Shown: positions 1 to 6,883 of the stretch, piece after piece | Position numbering within the stretch: position 1 is the stretch's first letter | How the letters are laid out: each line of letters opens with the position of its first letter | Assembly (NCBI GenBank): GCA_964543525.1 | Contig: CAZIYW010000089.1 | Span: 1 to 21,400 of the forward strand | Reading direction: 5' to 3' | Source: CBDVBE01 sp964543525 | GTDB taxonomy: Bacteria > Fibrobacterota > Chitinivibrionia > Chitinivibrionales > JANQEN01 | DNA: 21,400 bases | Notes under the pieces: model-generated | What the model was told of the DNA's origin: nothing | Databases searched by the model: none | What the model saw: only the letters and a program-made list of their open reading frames with translations | Position numbers and translations under genes: made by a program

Positions 1-13
1 GAAAGGAGAAAAG

Positions 14-250
14 ATGGTCAAAGACAAACAAGTGAAAGGACTCTTCAAATCTATGTCATCAGGAAAGACTCTTTACCAGGCAGCACAAAAAGCGGATATT
101 TGTGAGAACACTGCCCGTAAGTATGTCCGCGCCCGCCTTCTTCCCAGTGAGCTTGCGGTAAAACATGAATGGCGCACCAGGAAGGATCCCTTTAAATCAG
201 TTTGGGATGAAATTGAAGAAATGCGGAATACAAAAGCTTCCTTCGCTTAG
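14..250 (+). pseudogene. Truncated IS21-family transposase (IstA N-terminal fragment)
   Basis: Encodes 78 residues that look like the N-terminus of an IS21-type IstA transposase. It has a helix-turn-helix stretch around residues 18-42 (TLYQAAQKADICENTARKYV) and the following segment typical of the family (KHEWRTRKDPFKSVWDEIEEM). A good Shine-Dalgarno sequence (GAAAGGAG, bases 1-8) precedes the ATG. Full IstA proteins are roughly 400-500 residues and carry a DDE integrase core. Here the family-like sequence stops after IEEM and a short unrelated tail (RNTKASFA) leads to a stop, so the catalytic core is lost. No IstB partner follows. I read it as a dead fragment, possibly left by deletion; it cannot transpose by itself. 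The IS21 assignment comes from recognised sequence, not from a search. Confidence 0.75.
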
Positions 251-330
251 CTTTGTATGTAAGGTGCTGCGTGACTGTTTTTTAACACATGGACGTGTCG
301 GGTATTACCGGGAGGACTATTGCTGAAAAT

Positions 331-470
331 AATGACGGCAATCGACGCGGCGCGGATGCCAGTCGCATTCCACCACTACGCCCTCCGCCTACGGCGGCTC
401 CTCGCTTCGCTCGGAGACGGGCTCCGTTCCATACGACTGGCATCCGTTTATCCAAATGACCATTGCCATC
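331..470. repeat. Large nested palindrome (intergenic repeat-like)
   Basis: An outer pair, GACGGCAAT (334-342) and ATTGCCATC (462-470), matches as an inverted repeat at 8 of 9 positions. An inner perfect 12-bp pair is GGATGCCAGTCG (354-365) and CGACTGGCATCC (434-445). Within the loop are smaller hairpins such as CCGCC-TAC-GGCGG and a GC-rich stretch (CTCCTCGCTTCGCTCGGAG). The GC content is well above the AT-rich flanks. No ORF of note lies here. It is probably a dispersed palindromic repeat or IS-associated stem-loop; whether it occurs elsewhere in the genome cannot be seen from this window. Confidence 0.6.
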
Positions 471-577
471 TAAAAACCAATTATAGGTAACGTAATGTAT
501 ATTACAAAATACCTCATTTTTAATTGTCGTTATACCTCAAGAATAATTGTCGTCAAACAAACAGGAATACATTCAGA

Positions 578-679
578 GTTGCCCCCTAAATCAGCCGCAC
601 AACTTCTGCAAGGGTTTCCTTCTGCTCGTTCTGAACCATAATCACTTCCATACCGTCACAGGGATTTAGGGGACGCAAC
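578..679. repeat. ~100-bp element bounded by imperfect inverted repeats
   Basis: The left end GTTGCCCCCTAAATC (578-592) is the near reverse complement of the right end GATTTAGGGGACGCAAC (663-679), differing by two inserted bases. Between them the minus strand carries a short open stretch ending in a stop at 586-588, with residues such as GMEVIMVQNEQKETLAEVVR, which might be a vestige of a coding sequence. Such ends with a CCCCTAAAT core resemble those of small non-autonomous elements. I see no clear target-site duplication. Together with the IstA fragment it marks 1-721 as a graveyard of mobile DNA. The remaining bases of 251-721 hold nothing else I can support. Confidence 0.5.
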
Positions 680-721
680 AGTTAAATTTTAACACAAACT
701 AATTATTTTCTCAGGAATACA

Positions 722-2056
722 TCACACAACACCCTGATCGATCATTGCATCGGCGACCTTGACAAAACCTCCGATATTGGCGCCGTCCACATAGTTGATA
801 AAATCTTCCTTCTTACCATATTTGGCACACTGTTCATGAATTGCCGTCATAATATCTTTTAATTTATTATCGACTTCTTCCCGTGACCATGCAAGGCGCA
901 TGGCGTTTTGTGACATCTCAAGACCGCTGACAGCAACACCGCCGGCATTTGCAGCTTTACCAGGCGCGAAACAGATTTTATTCTTGAGAAAGACTTCCAC
1001 CGCTTCGGGTTCACTGGGCATATTGGCGCCTTCGCAAACACAGATACAGCCGTTTTTCACCAGTTCTTCAGCTTCCCGGCCGCTGATCTCGTTCTGTGTC
1101 GCACACGGCAGGGCAATATCACATTTGACTCCCCATGGCCGGCTTCCTTCACGGTACTCGCAGCCGTATTTTTCCGCATACTCTTTAATACGGCCCCGCT
1201 TGACATTCTTCAGTTCCATGACATACTGCAGTTTTTCTTCATTGATACCATCTTTATCATAAATCGAGCCGTTCGAATCTGAAAGCGTGACAACCTTAGT
1301 GCCCAATTGAATGCATTTCTCGGTAGCGAACTGGGCGACATTCCCGGAGCCGGAGACGGCAACAGTTTTTCCTTCAAAAGACTCGCCGATTACCTTCAAC
1401 ATTTCCTGTGCGAAATAAACGGCGCCATAACCGGTCGCTTCAGGTCTTATAAGACTGCCGCCCCACCCGACTGCTTTGCCGGTTAGAACACTGTCAAAGG
1501 AGTTACGCAATTTTCGATATTGACCAAAGAGAAAACCTATTTCCCTGGCACCGACTCCTATATCCCCTGCCGGAACATCAGTATTAGGTCCGATATGACG
1601 GAACAATTCGCTCATGAAGGACTGGCAGAATCGCATTACTTCATCATCCGATTTTCCCTTCGGATCGAAATCTGCCCCGCCTTTGCCGCCGCCCATCGGC
1701 AGCGTGGTGAGCGAATTCTTGAATACCTGCTCAAAGGCCAGGAACTTGAGGATGCCCAGGTTGACAGAGGGATGAAAACGCAGCCCGCCTTTATATGGGC
1801 CGATAGCACTGTTCATCTCAATCCTGAACCCCCGGTTTACCTGAATCTCGCCCTGATCGGTTACCCAGGGGACACGGAACATGATTACCCGCTCAGGCTC
1901 GACAATACGCTCCAGAATTTTTGCTTTCTTGTAGCGCGGATTCTCCTCAACAAACGGCATAAGACTTTCCGCCACTTCCTGCACTGCCTGGTGGAACTCC
2001 TTTTGAGCCGGATTCCTGGCAACAACCTGCTCCATAAAAGCTGATACGTTACTCAT
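722..2056 (-). CDS. gdhA: NADP-type glutamate dehydrogenase
   Basis: Hexameric glutamate dehydrogenase of 444 residues, the usual length for the bacterial NADP-dependent type. It catalyses reversible reductive amination of 2-oxoglutarate with ammonium and NADPH to glutamate in the cytoplasm. Visible family marks are the substrate segment NSAIGPYKGGLRFHP (about 82-96), the catalytic lysine in MGGGKGG (Lys125), the catalytic aspartate in VPAGDIGVGAREIG (Asp165), and the nucleotide-binding VSGSGNVAQFATEK typical of NADP-type enzymes. The start is fixed by AAAGGAG seven bases before the ATG. The gene has a 254-nt leader with its own extended -10 promoter and a structured attenuator, and the upstream gene encodes a GAF-ANTAR RNA-binding protein. 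Expression is therefore probably controlled by antitermination. No strong intrinsic terminator was seen after the stop. Confidence 0.97.
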   Translation of the reverse strand: MSNVSAFMEQVVARNPAQKEFHQAVQEVAESLMPFVEENPRYKKAKILERIVEPERVIMFRVPWVTDQGEIQVNRGFRIEMNSAIGPYKGGLRFHPSVNLGILKFLAFEQVFKNSLTTLPMGGGKGGADFDPKGKSDDEVMRFCQSFMSELFRHIGPNTDVPAGDIGVGAREIGFLFGQYRKLRNSFDSVLTGKAVGWGGSLIRPEATGYGAVYFAQEMLKVIGESFEGKTVAVSGSGNVAQFATEKCIQLGTKVVTLSDSNGSIYDKDGINEEKLQYVMELKNVKRGRIKEYAEKYGCEYREGSRPWGVKCDIALPCATQNEISGREAEELVKNGCICVCEGANMPSEPEAVEVFLKNKICFAPGKAANAGGVAVSGLEMSQNAMRLAWSREEVDNKLKDIMTAIHEQCAKYGKKEDFINYVDGANIGGFVKVADAMIDQGVV

Positions 2057-2146
2057 TAGGTACTCCTTTGCTGTTATTTATTTGTAAAGGGATTATATAC
2101 AGAAAAATAGAAAAGTCTTTTCCTTATTAGGGTCACCATAGACCAC

Positions 2147-2191
2147 TTAAAGAAAAAGACAAATAATGCAAATCCGCTTCTGCGCATCATC
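2147..2191 (-). terminator. Intrinsic-terminator-like hairpin in gdhA leader
   Basis: On the minus strand GATGATGC (2191-2184) pairs with GCATTATT (2169-2162), an 8-bp stem with two G-U pairs. It is followed at once by the U-rich run TTGTCTTTTTCTTT (about 2160-2147). The 5' arm shares 2184-2188 with the 3' arm of the second leader hairpin (2182-2201), so the two structures exclude each other. The stem is not very GC-rich and the loop is long (14 nt), so the strength is uncertain. The position, between the promoter and the gdhA start, is that of a leader attenuator. Confidence 0.6.
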
Positions 2192-2228
2192 GTTGATACA
2201 CCTCCAGCATAACGCCTTTGTTATGCTG
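2182..2228 (-). promoter_or_regulatory. Candidate ANTAR-binding double hairpin (P1-P2) in gdhA leader
   Basis: Reading the minus strand 5' to 3', P1 is CAGCATAAC-AAAGGC-GTTATGCTG (2228-2205), a perfect 9-bp stem with a hexaloop. A 3-nt linker (GAG) follows, then P2, GTGTATC-AACGAT-GATGCGC (2201-2182), a 7-bp stem with two G-U pairs and a hexaloop. Both loops have A at position 1 and G at position 4, the feature known to be conserved in RNA targets of ANTAR antiterminators such as EutV and NasR. P2 overlaps the 5' arm of the following terminator-like stem. In the known systems a dimeric ANTAR protein stabilises P1-P2 and thereby blocks terminator formation. The neighbouring GAF-ANTAR gene (2311-3036) is the obvious candidate partner. 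Structure and loops are seen directly; binding is inferred. Confidence 0.8.
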
Positions 2229-2301
2229 TGCTGTTTTACAGTACCCGGTGACGAGTAATAAGGTAGTTAAAATACATATCCGCTCATGTCTAATCAACCG
2301 G

Positions 2302-2310
2302 ATTATACCA
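2302..2310 (-). promoter_or_regulatory. Extended -10 promoter for the gdhA leader transcript
   Basis: The minus strand reads TGGTATAAT (2310-2302), a perfect extended -10 element (TGnTATAAT), starting at the base next to the regulator's stop codon (2311-2313). No good -35 box is seen at 16-18 nt, which is common for extended -10 promoters. Transcription would begin near 2295 and give a leader of about 240 nt containing the double hairpin and terminator. A second TATAAT (2097-2092) lies downstream of the attenuator with no recognisable -35; if active it would bypass the control. Confidence 0.6.
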
Positions 2311-3036
2311 TTAGAATTTTATCTCACTGTTCGTATCAATACTGGCCGTTAAAATTATTGACTCCGCTATCTTTGCCATGGAGATTCTCGTATTCATACT
2401 GTGCTTCCGTATAAGCTCATAGGCCTCTTCACCGGAAACCTTTTTTCTCTCCATTAAAATCTCTTTTGCTTTTTCGATATTTTTCCGCTGCTCCAGTTCC
2501 TGCTCCACGACCTCTTTCATGATTCTCAATTCGGTATTCTTTAATACAATAGCCGCCTGACTGGCAACAGTGGTTAGCATATGCATTTCTTTTACTGAAA
2601 AAGCATACCGCTTTGACGTATAGCAGTTAATGACACCAATCACCTCACCGTCAGCACTCATCGGAACGGAAAGAAGTGAAACCAATCCATCCTCCTTGGC
2701 AATGCGTTTGTTCACAAACCTGGGATCTTTACGGACATCAAGGACTTTTATCGGTTTGTTGTGCAACGCAACACGACCGGCAATACCCTTCCCCAGCGGA
2801 GTATTTGACTTCTGGTTATACATACCCGACTCAGACTGACTCGCTTTCAATACCAGTTCTTCCTTTTTTTTATCCAGCAGAAGTATGGAGCATACTTTTG
2901 ATCCGGTTACTTTCGCGGTTACCGATACAAGAAGCGTCAGAATATCGTCGAGATAATTTCGCTCCATCACAGCGGTGCTTATCTCAGCAAGCCCCTCGAG
3001 GAGCCGCAAGGTACTGTCTTTTCTTTTCCGATCCAT
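2311..3036 (-). CDS. GAF-ANTAR domain RNA-binding antiterminator
   Basis: A 241-residue cytoplasmic regulator. Residues about 20-165 form a GAF sensor domain (LGKGIAGRVALHNKP, SVPMSADGEVIGVINCYT). A helical linker of charged, coiled-coil character follows (LRIMKEVVEQELEQRKNIEK). Residues about 178-230 form an ANTAR domain with the family pattern KAKEILMERKKVSGEEAYEL, then HSMNTRISMAKIAESII. ANTAR domains bind paired RNA hairpins and prevent transcription termination, often for nitrogen-related genes. The GAF ligand cannot be told. The next gene on the strand, gdhA, has such hairpins in its leader, so this protein is probably its specific activator. No Shine-Dalgarno sequence precedes the ATG. 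Instead two tandem TATAAT boxes end one base before it, so the mRNA may be leaderless. Confidence 0.9.
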   Translation of the reverse strand: MDRKRKDSTLRLLEGLAEISTAVMERNYLDDILTLLVSVTAKVTGSKVCSILLLDKKKEELVLKASQSESGMYNQKSNTPLGKGIAGRVALHNKPIKVLDVRKDPRFVNKRIAKEDGLVSLLSVPMSADGEVIGVINCYTSKRYAFSVKEMHMLTTVASQAAIVLKNTELRIMKEVVEQELEQRKNIEKAKEILMERKKVSGEEAYELIRKHSMNTRISMAKIAESIILTASIDTNSEIKF

Positions 3037-3103
3037 AATTATAATTATATATTTTATGCTTTGCAGGGTGAAAATAAGCGAAATTTACGGTATAAATATA
3101 TTT

Positions 3104-3122
3104 TATTATCATCATGATAATA
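3104..3122. promoter_or_regulatory. Palindromic operator-like site between the GAF-ANTAR gene and panD
   Basis: TATTATCA-TCA-TGATAATA is a perfect 8-bp dyad with a 3-bp spacer in the 127-bp divergent intergenic region, 41 bp before the panD start. Its shape suits a dimeric repressor or activator. No regulator family is implied by the sequence, and in such AT-rich DNA chance is possible. Confidence 0.35.
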
Positions 3123-3163
3123 CCGGTTATCTGAAAATACTAATAGAAATACAGGATTGTATA

Positions 3164-3505
3164 ATGCGTTGGTTTTTACGATCAAAAATTCATAAGGCGG
3201 TTGTTACCGAAGCCAGTGTTGAATATGAAGGCAGCATTACCATTGATGAAAACCTTATGGAACAGTCGGGTCTTCTTCCTTATGAAAAAGTATTGGTAGT
3301 AAGTAACACCTCAGGTGCACGCCTTGAAACATACGTTATTACCGGAGAACGCGGCTCAGGAACCATTGGTATGAACGGCGCCGCAGCACACCTTATCAAA
3401 GTAGGTGATGAGATCATTATCATGGGTTTTGAACTTGCCGAAAAACCCGTTGAAACAAAAAAAATTCTTCTTACCAAAGAGAATACGATAGAGAAATTTT
3501 TCTAA
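3164..3505 (+). CDS. panD: Aspartate 1-decarboxylase (pyruvoyl enzyme)
   Basis: 113 residues, slightly below the usual 115-140. PanD converts L-aspartate to beta-alanine for pantothenate and coenzyme A synthesis in the cytoplasm. The proenzyme self-cleaves at Gly23-Ser24 within YEGSITID, and Ser24 becomes the catalytic pyruvoyl group. Other family marks are the N-terminal KIHKAVVTEA, the TYVITGERGSGTI segment and NGAAAHLIKVGDEIIIMGFE. The reading frame is open far upstream (to 2975), but homology begins at MRWFLRSKIHKA, so the ATG at 3164 is chosen; its ribosome site is weak (ACAGGA). No other pan genes are present. Two neighbours, lysC and aspS, also use aspartate, but they are separately transcribed and the grouping may be accidental. 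Confidence 0.95.
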   Translation: MRWFLRSKIHKAVVTEASVEYEGSITIDENLMEQSGLLPYEKVLVVSNTSGARLETYVITGERGSGTIGMNGAAAHLIKVGDEIIIMGFELAEKPVETKKILLTKENTIEKFF

Positions 3506-3621
3506 TCCGGATTAAAAAGCTTTTCAATATCGTGTCGCTTTTCCTTCATTATTATTAATCCCAGATGCAAGGATTAAGCGGCCTTCAACATTCCCTGTTT
3601 CACAGTGGGATCTCATACTTG

Positions 3622-3740
3622 TTGTCATTGCGAGTGCAGATTCCCTGCTACTCCCGGGCGAAGCAATCTTCTCGAATAGACTTTTCGCCGGGAGATCGCG
3701 TCGGGTGGATAAAATTGAAAGTATACCTCGCGATGACAAT
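3622..3740. repeat. Dispersed intergenic repeat (TTGTCATTGCGAG type)
   Basis: The ends are inverted repeats, TTGTCATTGCGAG (3622-3634) and CTCGCGATGACAA (3727-3739), with one mismatch. Inside lie the phrases CGGGCGAAGCAATCTT and CGCCGGGAGATCGCGTCGGG. Sequences of the form GTCATTGCGAG...GAAGCAATCT...GGAGATTGCTTCG...CGCAATGAC are familiar as multi-copy intergenic repeats in many bacteria. The copy is decayed. A 71-codon minus-strand ORF over it is a by-product of the repeat and is not annotated as a gene. Confidence 0.6.
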
Positions 3741-3767
3741 TTGAATCTGAAATCGAGTGATTAATAG

Positions 3768-4976
3768 TTAACCTTTTACCCACTTATCATGACATAACTG
3801 TACGCTTTTTTCAATAGTTTCTTTTACAACAAGGAGAGAAATTCGAAATGAAGTAGTTGTGATACCAGCAATACCGATATCGGAAGCTTTCAGTAATTCA
3901 ACTGTTTCATACAGGATGGCATTACTCTTATTCAATCCCTCACCAATAAGCGACAATGCAGACAGGTGAGTATCAAACGCAATAGCATCACCGATTTTAT
4001 CTTCAAGCGTTTTTTTAATACGCTTCCACTGGTATATACTTTTCTGCGAGACAATAAATGAGGCCTTCGACTGTTTTGCATCCGACTGAATACCCGCCAC
4101 ATGCAGTTCTTTAATCGGAACATTCTCGTCTTCAAGGTAACCGAGAGCCCACTCGAAATGGTTAAGTGCGTGTTCCCCATGGATTCGTACCCGGGTGATT
4201 TCCTTTTCACTCACCACCGCCTGAACACCGGTCAATGCATCAGGGGTCAGTTTCCTGACTATGGTCTCTTTTCCCGGTTTAAAGGTACTGCGTGCATAAA
4301 TAGCGATCTGTTTTTCCTTTGCAAACTGTACGGCATGGGCATTCAACACCTTTGCGCCGGCGGTACTCATCTCCTGCATGACCGGATAGGATACTTCCGG
4401 AAGATGACGTGCCTCTGTAATAACCGACGGGTCCGCTGAGTATACCCCGTCCACATCCGAATAGATTTCACATCGCTCCGCATCAAGCGCCGCGGCAAGC
4501 GCTACCGCAGTTGTATCCGATCCACCCCGTCCCAGGGTGGTTATCTCCCGTTTGTAACTGACCCCCTGAAACCCACCGATGACCACAACCTTACCTTTGT
4601 CAAGCTCATCCTGTACCCGGAATGGACGTACCTCTATCACCCGCGCGTTGTTGTGCCGATCATCTGTAATGATTCCCGACTGCGAACCGGTTAGCGATAC
4701 CGCCTCTATTCCCAGCTCATGAAGTGCCAGACATACCAGCGCCATGGTAATCCGCTCACCCGTACTGAGCAGCATATCCATCTCCCGCCGTGAAGGTGTC
4801 GGTGAAAGTTCACGAGCCATTTCCACCAGCTTATCAGTAGTCTTTCCCATGGCAGACACAACCACGGCCACATCAATATGCTGTTTTTTAACACCCGCTA
4901 TTATCCGGGCAATCTTCCTCAGTTTCTCAACATCGGCAACACTGCTGCCGCCATATTTCTGGACAATGCAAGGCAT
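3768..4976 (-). CDS. lysC: Aspartate kinase, monofunctional with C-terminal ACT domains
   Basis: 402 residues, the normal size for a monofunctional aspartokinase. It phosphorylates L-aspartate to 4-aspartyl phosphate, the first step toward lysine, methionine, threonine and diaminopimelate. The kinase domain covers about 1-250: KYGGSS (residues 7-12, a variant of the common KFGGTS), LLSTGERITMALV, TLGRGGSDTTAVALAAAL, and EIYSDVDGVYSADPSV. Two ACT-like regulatory repeats follow (about 265-400), where end-product amino acids bind in the family, but which effector applies here cannot be read. A strong GGAGGAAG ribosome site lies before the ATG. The gene stands alone between panD and a MATE gene. 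I looked for a lysine riboswitch in its leader and found none. Confidence 0.95.
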   Translation of the reverse strand: MPCIVQKYGGSSVADVEKLRKIARIIAGVKKQHIDVAVVVSAMGKTTDKLVEMARELSPTPSRREMDMLLSTGERITMALVCLALHELGIEAVSLTGSQSGIITDDRHNNARVIEVRPFRVQDELDKGKVVVIGGFQGVSYKREITTLGRGGSDTTAVALAAALDAERCEIYSDVDGVYSADPSVITEARHLPEVSYPVMQEMSTAGAKVLNAHAVQFAKEKQIAIYARSTFKPGKETIVRKLTPDALTGVQAVVSEKEITRVRIHGEHALNHFEWALGYLEDENVPIKELHVAGIQSDAKQSKASFIVSQKSIYQWKRIKKTLEDKIGDAIAFDTHLSALSLIGEGLNKSNAILYETVELLKASDIGIAGITTTSFRISLLVVKETIEKSVQLCHDKWVKG

Positions 4977-5092
4977 AGGTCTGCTTCCTCCGCTTATAGA
5001 GTAAATCGTGTGATTATTATCAATGTATTCATGATTTTCAGAACATCATCCCGGTAGAATTAAAATATATGTAACCCTTTACCCGGTCATAG

Positions 5093-5172
5093 GGTTTTAG
5101 CATAAAACCATGCACATCTCGGATGTATGCTGGGGGTGATGGTGGATATAAAGCGAATAATCGACCCAGCAT
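5093..5172. other. Structured intergenic stretch between lysC and the MATE gene
   Basis: Three inverted repeats follow each other: GGTTTTA-GCA-TAAAACC (5093-5109), ACATC-TCG-GATGT (5113-5125) and ATGCTGGG (5127-5134) with CCCAGCAT (5165-5172) around a 30-nt loop. Between two divergent genes, it could be a leader structure of the MATE gene, a small RNA or an operator cluster. It matches no riboswitch I know. The rest of 4977-5366 contains only the lysC ribosome site and AT-rich sequence. Confidence 0.4.
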
Positions 5173-5366
5173 TTAAAAGATACTGACTACCGGAACCCGA
5201 TTCTACGCATCAAACAATAATGTATGATATATTTTATCTGCGCCCGGGAGTACATAAGAGAGTACATAAGTATGATCATCAGGGAACTATCGGGGCTTTT
5301 TGGTTTGGAAGGCCTGTAAAAACATGTCCGCTGAAAATAACGGACTTTCCCCGGCAGGAAAAATTA

Positions 5367-6740
5367 ATGGCAAAAACAGGAATAGTACAAAAGGGAAGCA
5401 TAATTGAGATGTTTGCCATCTCCTTTCCCATGATGGTTTCACAGGGATGTGAAACGATGATGATATTTACCGACAGGCTCTTTCTTTCCAAGCTCGGCCC
5501 TGAGCAGATGAGCGCCGCATTAATGGGTGGATTAACCGTTTTTATGATGACCACTTTTTTTATCGGTATTACCGGGTACACCAATGCACTGACGGCTCAA
5601 TACTATGGGGCGGACAAAAAAAATAAATGCGGTACCGTGGTCACTCAGGCGGGAATACTCTCACTGATCGGCTATCCGATAATACTCTCACTCAGTCCAC
5701 TCATTAACTGGTACTTCGATATCTCGGGTATCGCAGAGGCACAATTAGTGCCGCAAAAAATGTACTTTAACATGGTAATTTATGGAGTTATATTCAATCT
5801 GCTTCGCAACTGTTTCAGCGGTTTCTTTTCCGGTATCGGCAAAACTGGTTACGTCATGATAGCTGCCATCGTGTCAATGATTGTAAATATCGCCGCGAAT
5901 TATGTGTTGATATTCGGCAAACTGGGTTTTCCGTCACTGGGTATACGGGGTGCTGCTGTCGGTACCATTATCGGCGGATTCTCTGGAGTTATGGTACTCT
6001 TTCTAATCTATGTGGGATACAAATACCGTCGGGAATTCGGGATCACACAATCATTGCACTATGAGCACGATGTCATGATAAAACTGCTCCGGTACGGATA
6101 TCCCGCTGGTCTTGAAATGTTCCTGAATATTATTGCCTTTAATCTCATGATTATGCTCTTCCATGCGGACGGTATTGTCACGGCAACAGCGGCAACAATT
6201 GTATTTAACTGGGATATGGTCTCTTTCGTTCCGCTTATCGGTATACAGATAGGCGTCACCAGCCTCGTCGGCCGTTACATGGGTATGGGATACCCCGATA
6301 CAGCACATAAAGCAACACTCTCCGGCCTTACCATCGGATGGATGTATTCCGGTACCGTACTCATTATTTTTACATTCTTTCCTCAACCGCTGGTGGATCT
6401 TTTCAGCCCCCATGAATTCAGCAGCGTATTTAACGATGCCCGTCCCCTGGCAATATTCATGGTGCGGATGGCTGCGGTCTATGTTATGGTTGATACCATG
6501 TTCTGCGTTTTTACCGGAGCACTCCGGGGAGCCGGTGATACCCTGTGGGCAATGATTATTACGGGCATATTGCACTGGACACTGGTACCGATCCTTTTTA
6601 TTATTCTGCACGTTCTCAACCTCTCGGCACGAGTGGGGTGGGTCACAACCGTTCTGGTGTTCGTATCGTTCGGGACGCTTATAATCTGGCGATATTCAAC
6701 CGGTAAATGGCGGGAGATTACGGTGGTCGAACGAGAATAA
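5367..6740 (+). CDS. MATE-family multidrug/cation efflux transporter
   Basis: 457 residues from the chosen start, the usual MATE length of about 450. The protein is hydrophobic throughout and consistent with 12 transmembrane helices in two pseudo-symmetric halves. Family-like features are the first helix region EMFAISFPMMVSQGCETM, a conserved FTDRLFLSKLG, the GIGKTGYVMIAAIVSMIVNIAANYVLIFG segment, and in the second half TSLVGRYMGMGYPDTAHKA and FTGALRGAGDT. Such proteins export cationic drugs or metabolites in exchange for Na+ or H+ across the inner membrane; the substrate cannot be predicted. The frame is open back to 5220, but the ATG at 5367 has a ribosome site (AGGAAA) and begins the homologous region. 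The gene stands alone, convergent with nfnB. Confidence 0.92.
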   Translation: MAKTGIVQKGSIIEMFAISFPMMVSQGCETMMIFTDRLFLSKLGPEQMSAALMGGLTVFMMTTFFIGITGYTNALTAQYYGADKKNKCGTVVTQAGILSLIGYPIILSLSPLINWYFDISGIAEAQLVPQKMYFNMVIYGVIFNLLRNCFSGFFSGIGKTGYVMIAAIVSMIVNIAANYVLIFGKLGFPSLGIRGAAVGTIIGGFSGVMVLFLIYVGYKYRREFGITQSLHYEHDVMIKLLRYGYPAGLEMFLNIIAFNLMIMLFHADGIVTATAATIVFNWDMVSFVPLIGIQIGVTSLVGRYMGMGYPDTAHKATLSGLTIGWMYSGTVLIIFTFFPQPLVDLFSPHEFSSVFNDARPLAIFMVRMAAVYVMVDTMFCVFTGALRGAGDTLWAMIITGILHWTLVPILFIILHVLNLSARVGWVTTVLVFVSFGTLIIWRYSTGKWREITVVERE

Positions 6741-6883
6741 GTGGTGTATGGCCCATGCAAAAAACGGTATCGGACTGCGGGAAAGGGCAATAATGCCTGT
6801 ATTGTCAAGAAAGACCTTTTCCATTTTTTTTCGTCACTATCCTGCGGACAAAATCAGCATTACCACCTTAATTCGACCGTTTT

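Noticed and set aside
299..311. 13-mer CGGGTATTACCGG also found at 9309-9321
   Set aside because: A shared 13-mer in 21 kb is expected by chance; flanks are unrelated.
1520..2044. 174-codon ORF antisense to gdhA
   Set aside because: It is fully within a clear gdhA, has no family resemblance, and reflects codon bias of the opposite strand.
2136..2149. A third hexaloop hairpin (GGTC-TATGGT-GACC) in the gdhA leader
   Set aside because: Its loop has U, not A, at position 1, it has only four base pairs, and it lies after the terminator, so it is not counted as part of the ANTAR target.
3524..3739. 71-codon minus-strand ORF after panD
   Set aside because: Lies over a dispersed inverted repeat; its translation is of the kind produced by such repeats.
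4977..5366. Lysine riboswitch before lysC or guanidine-type riboswitch before the MATE gene
   Set aside because: None of the conserved core motifs could be recognised on either strand, although the region has other hairpins.
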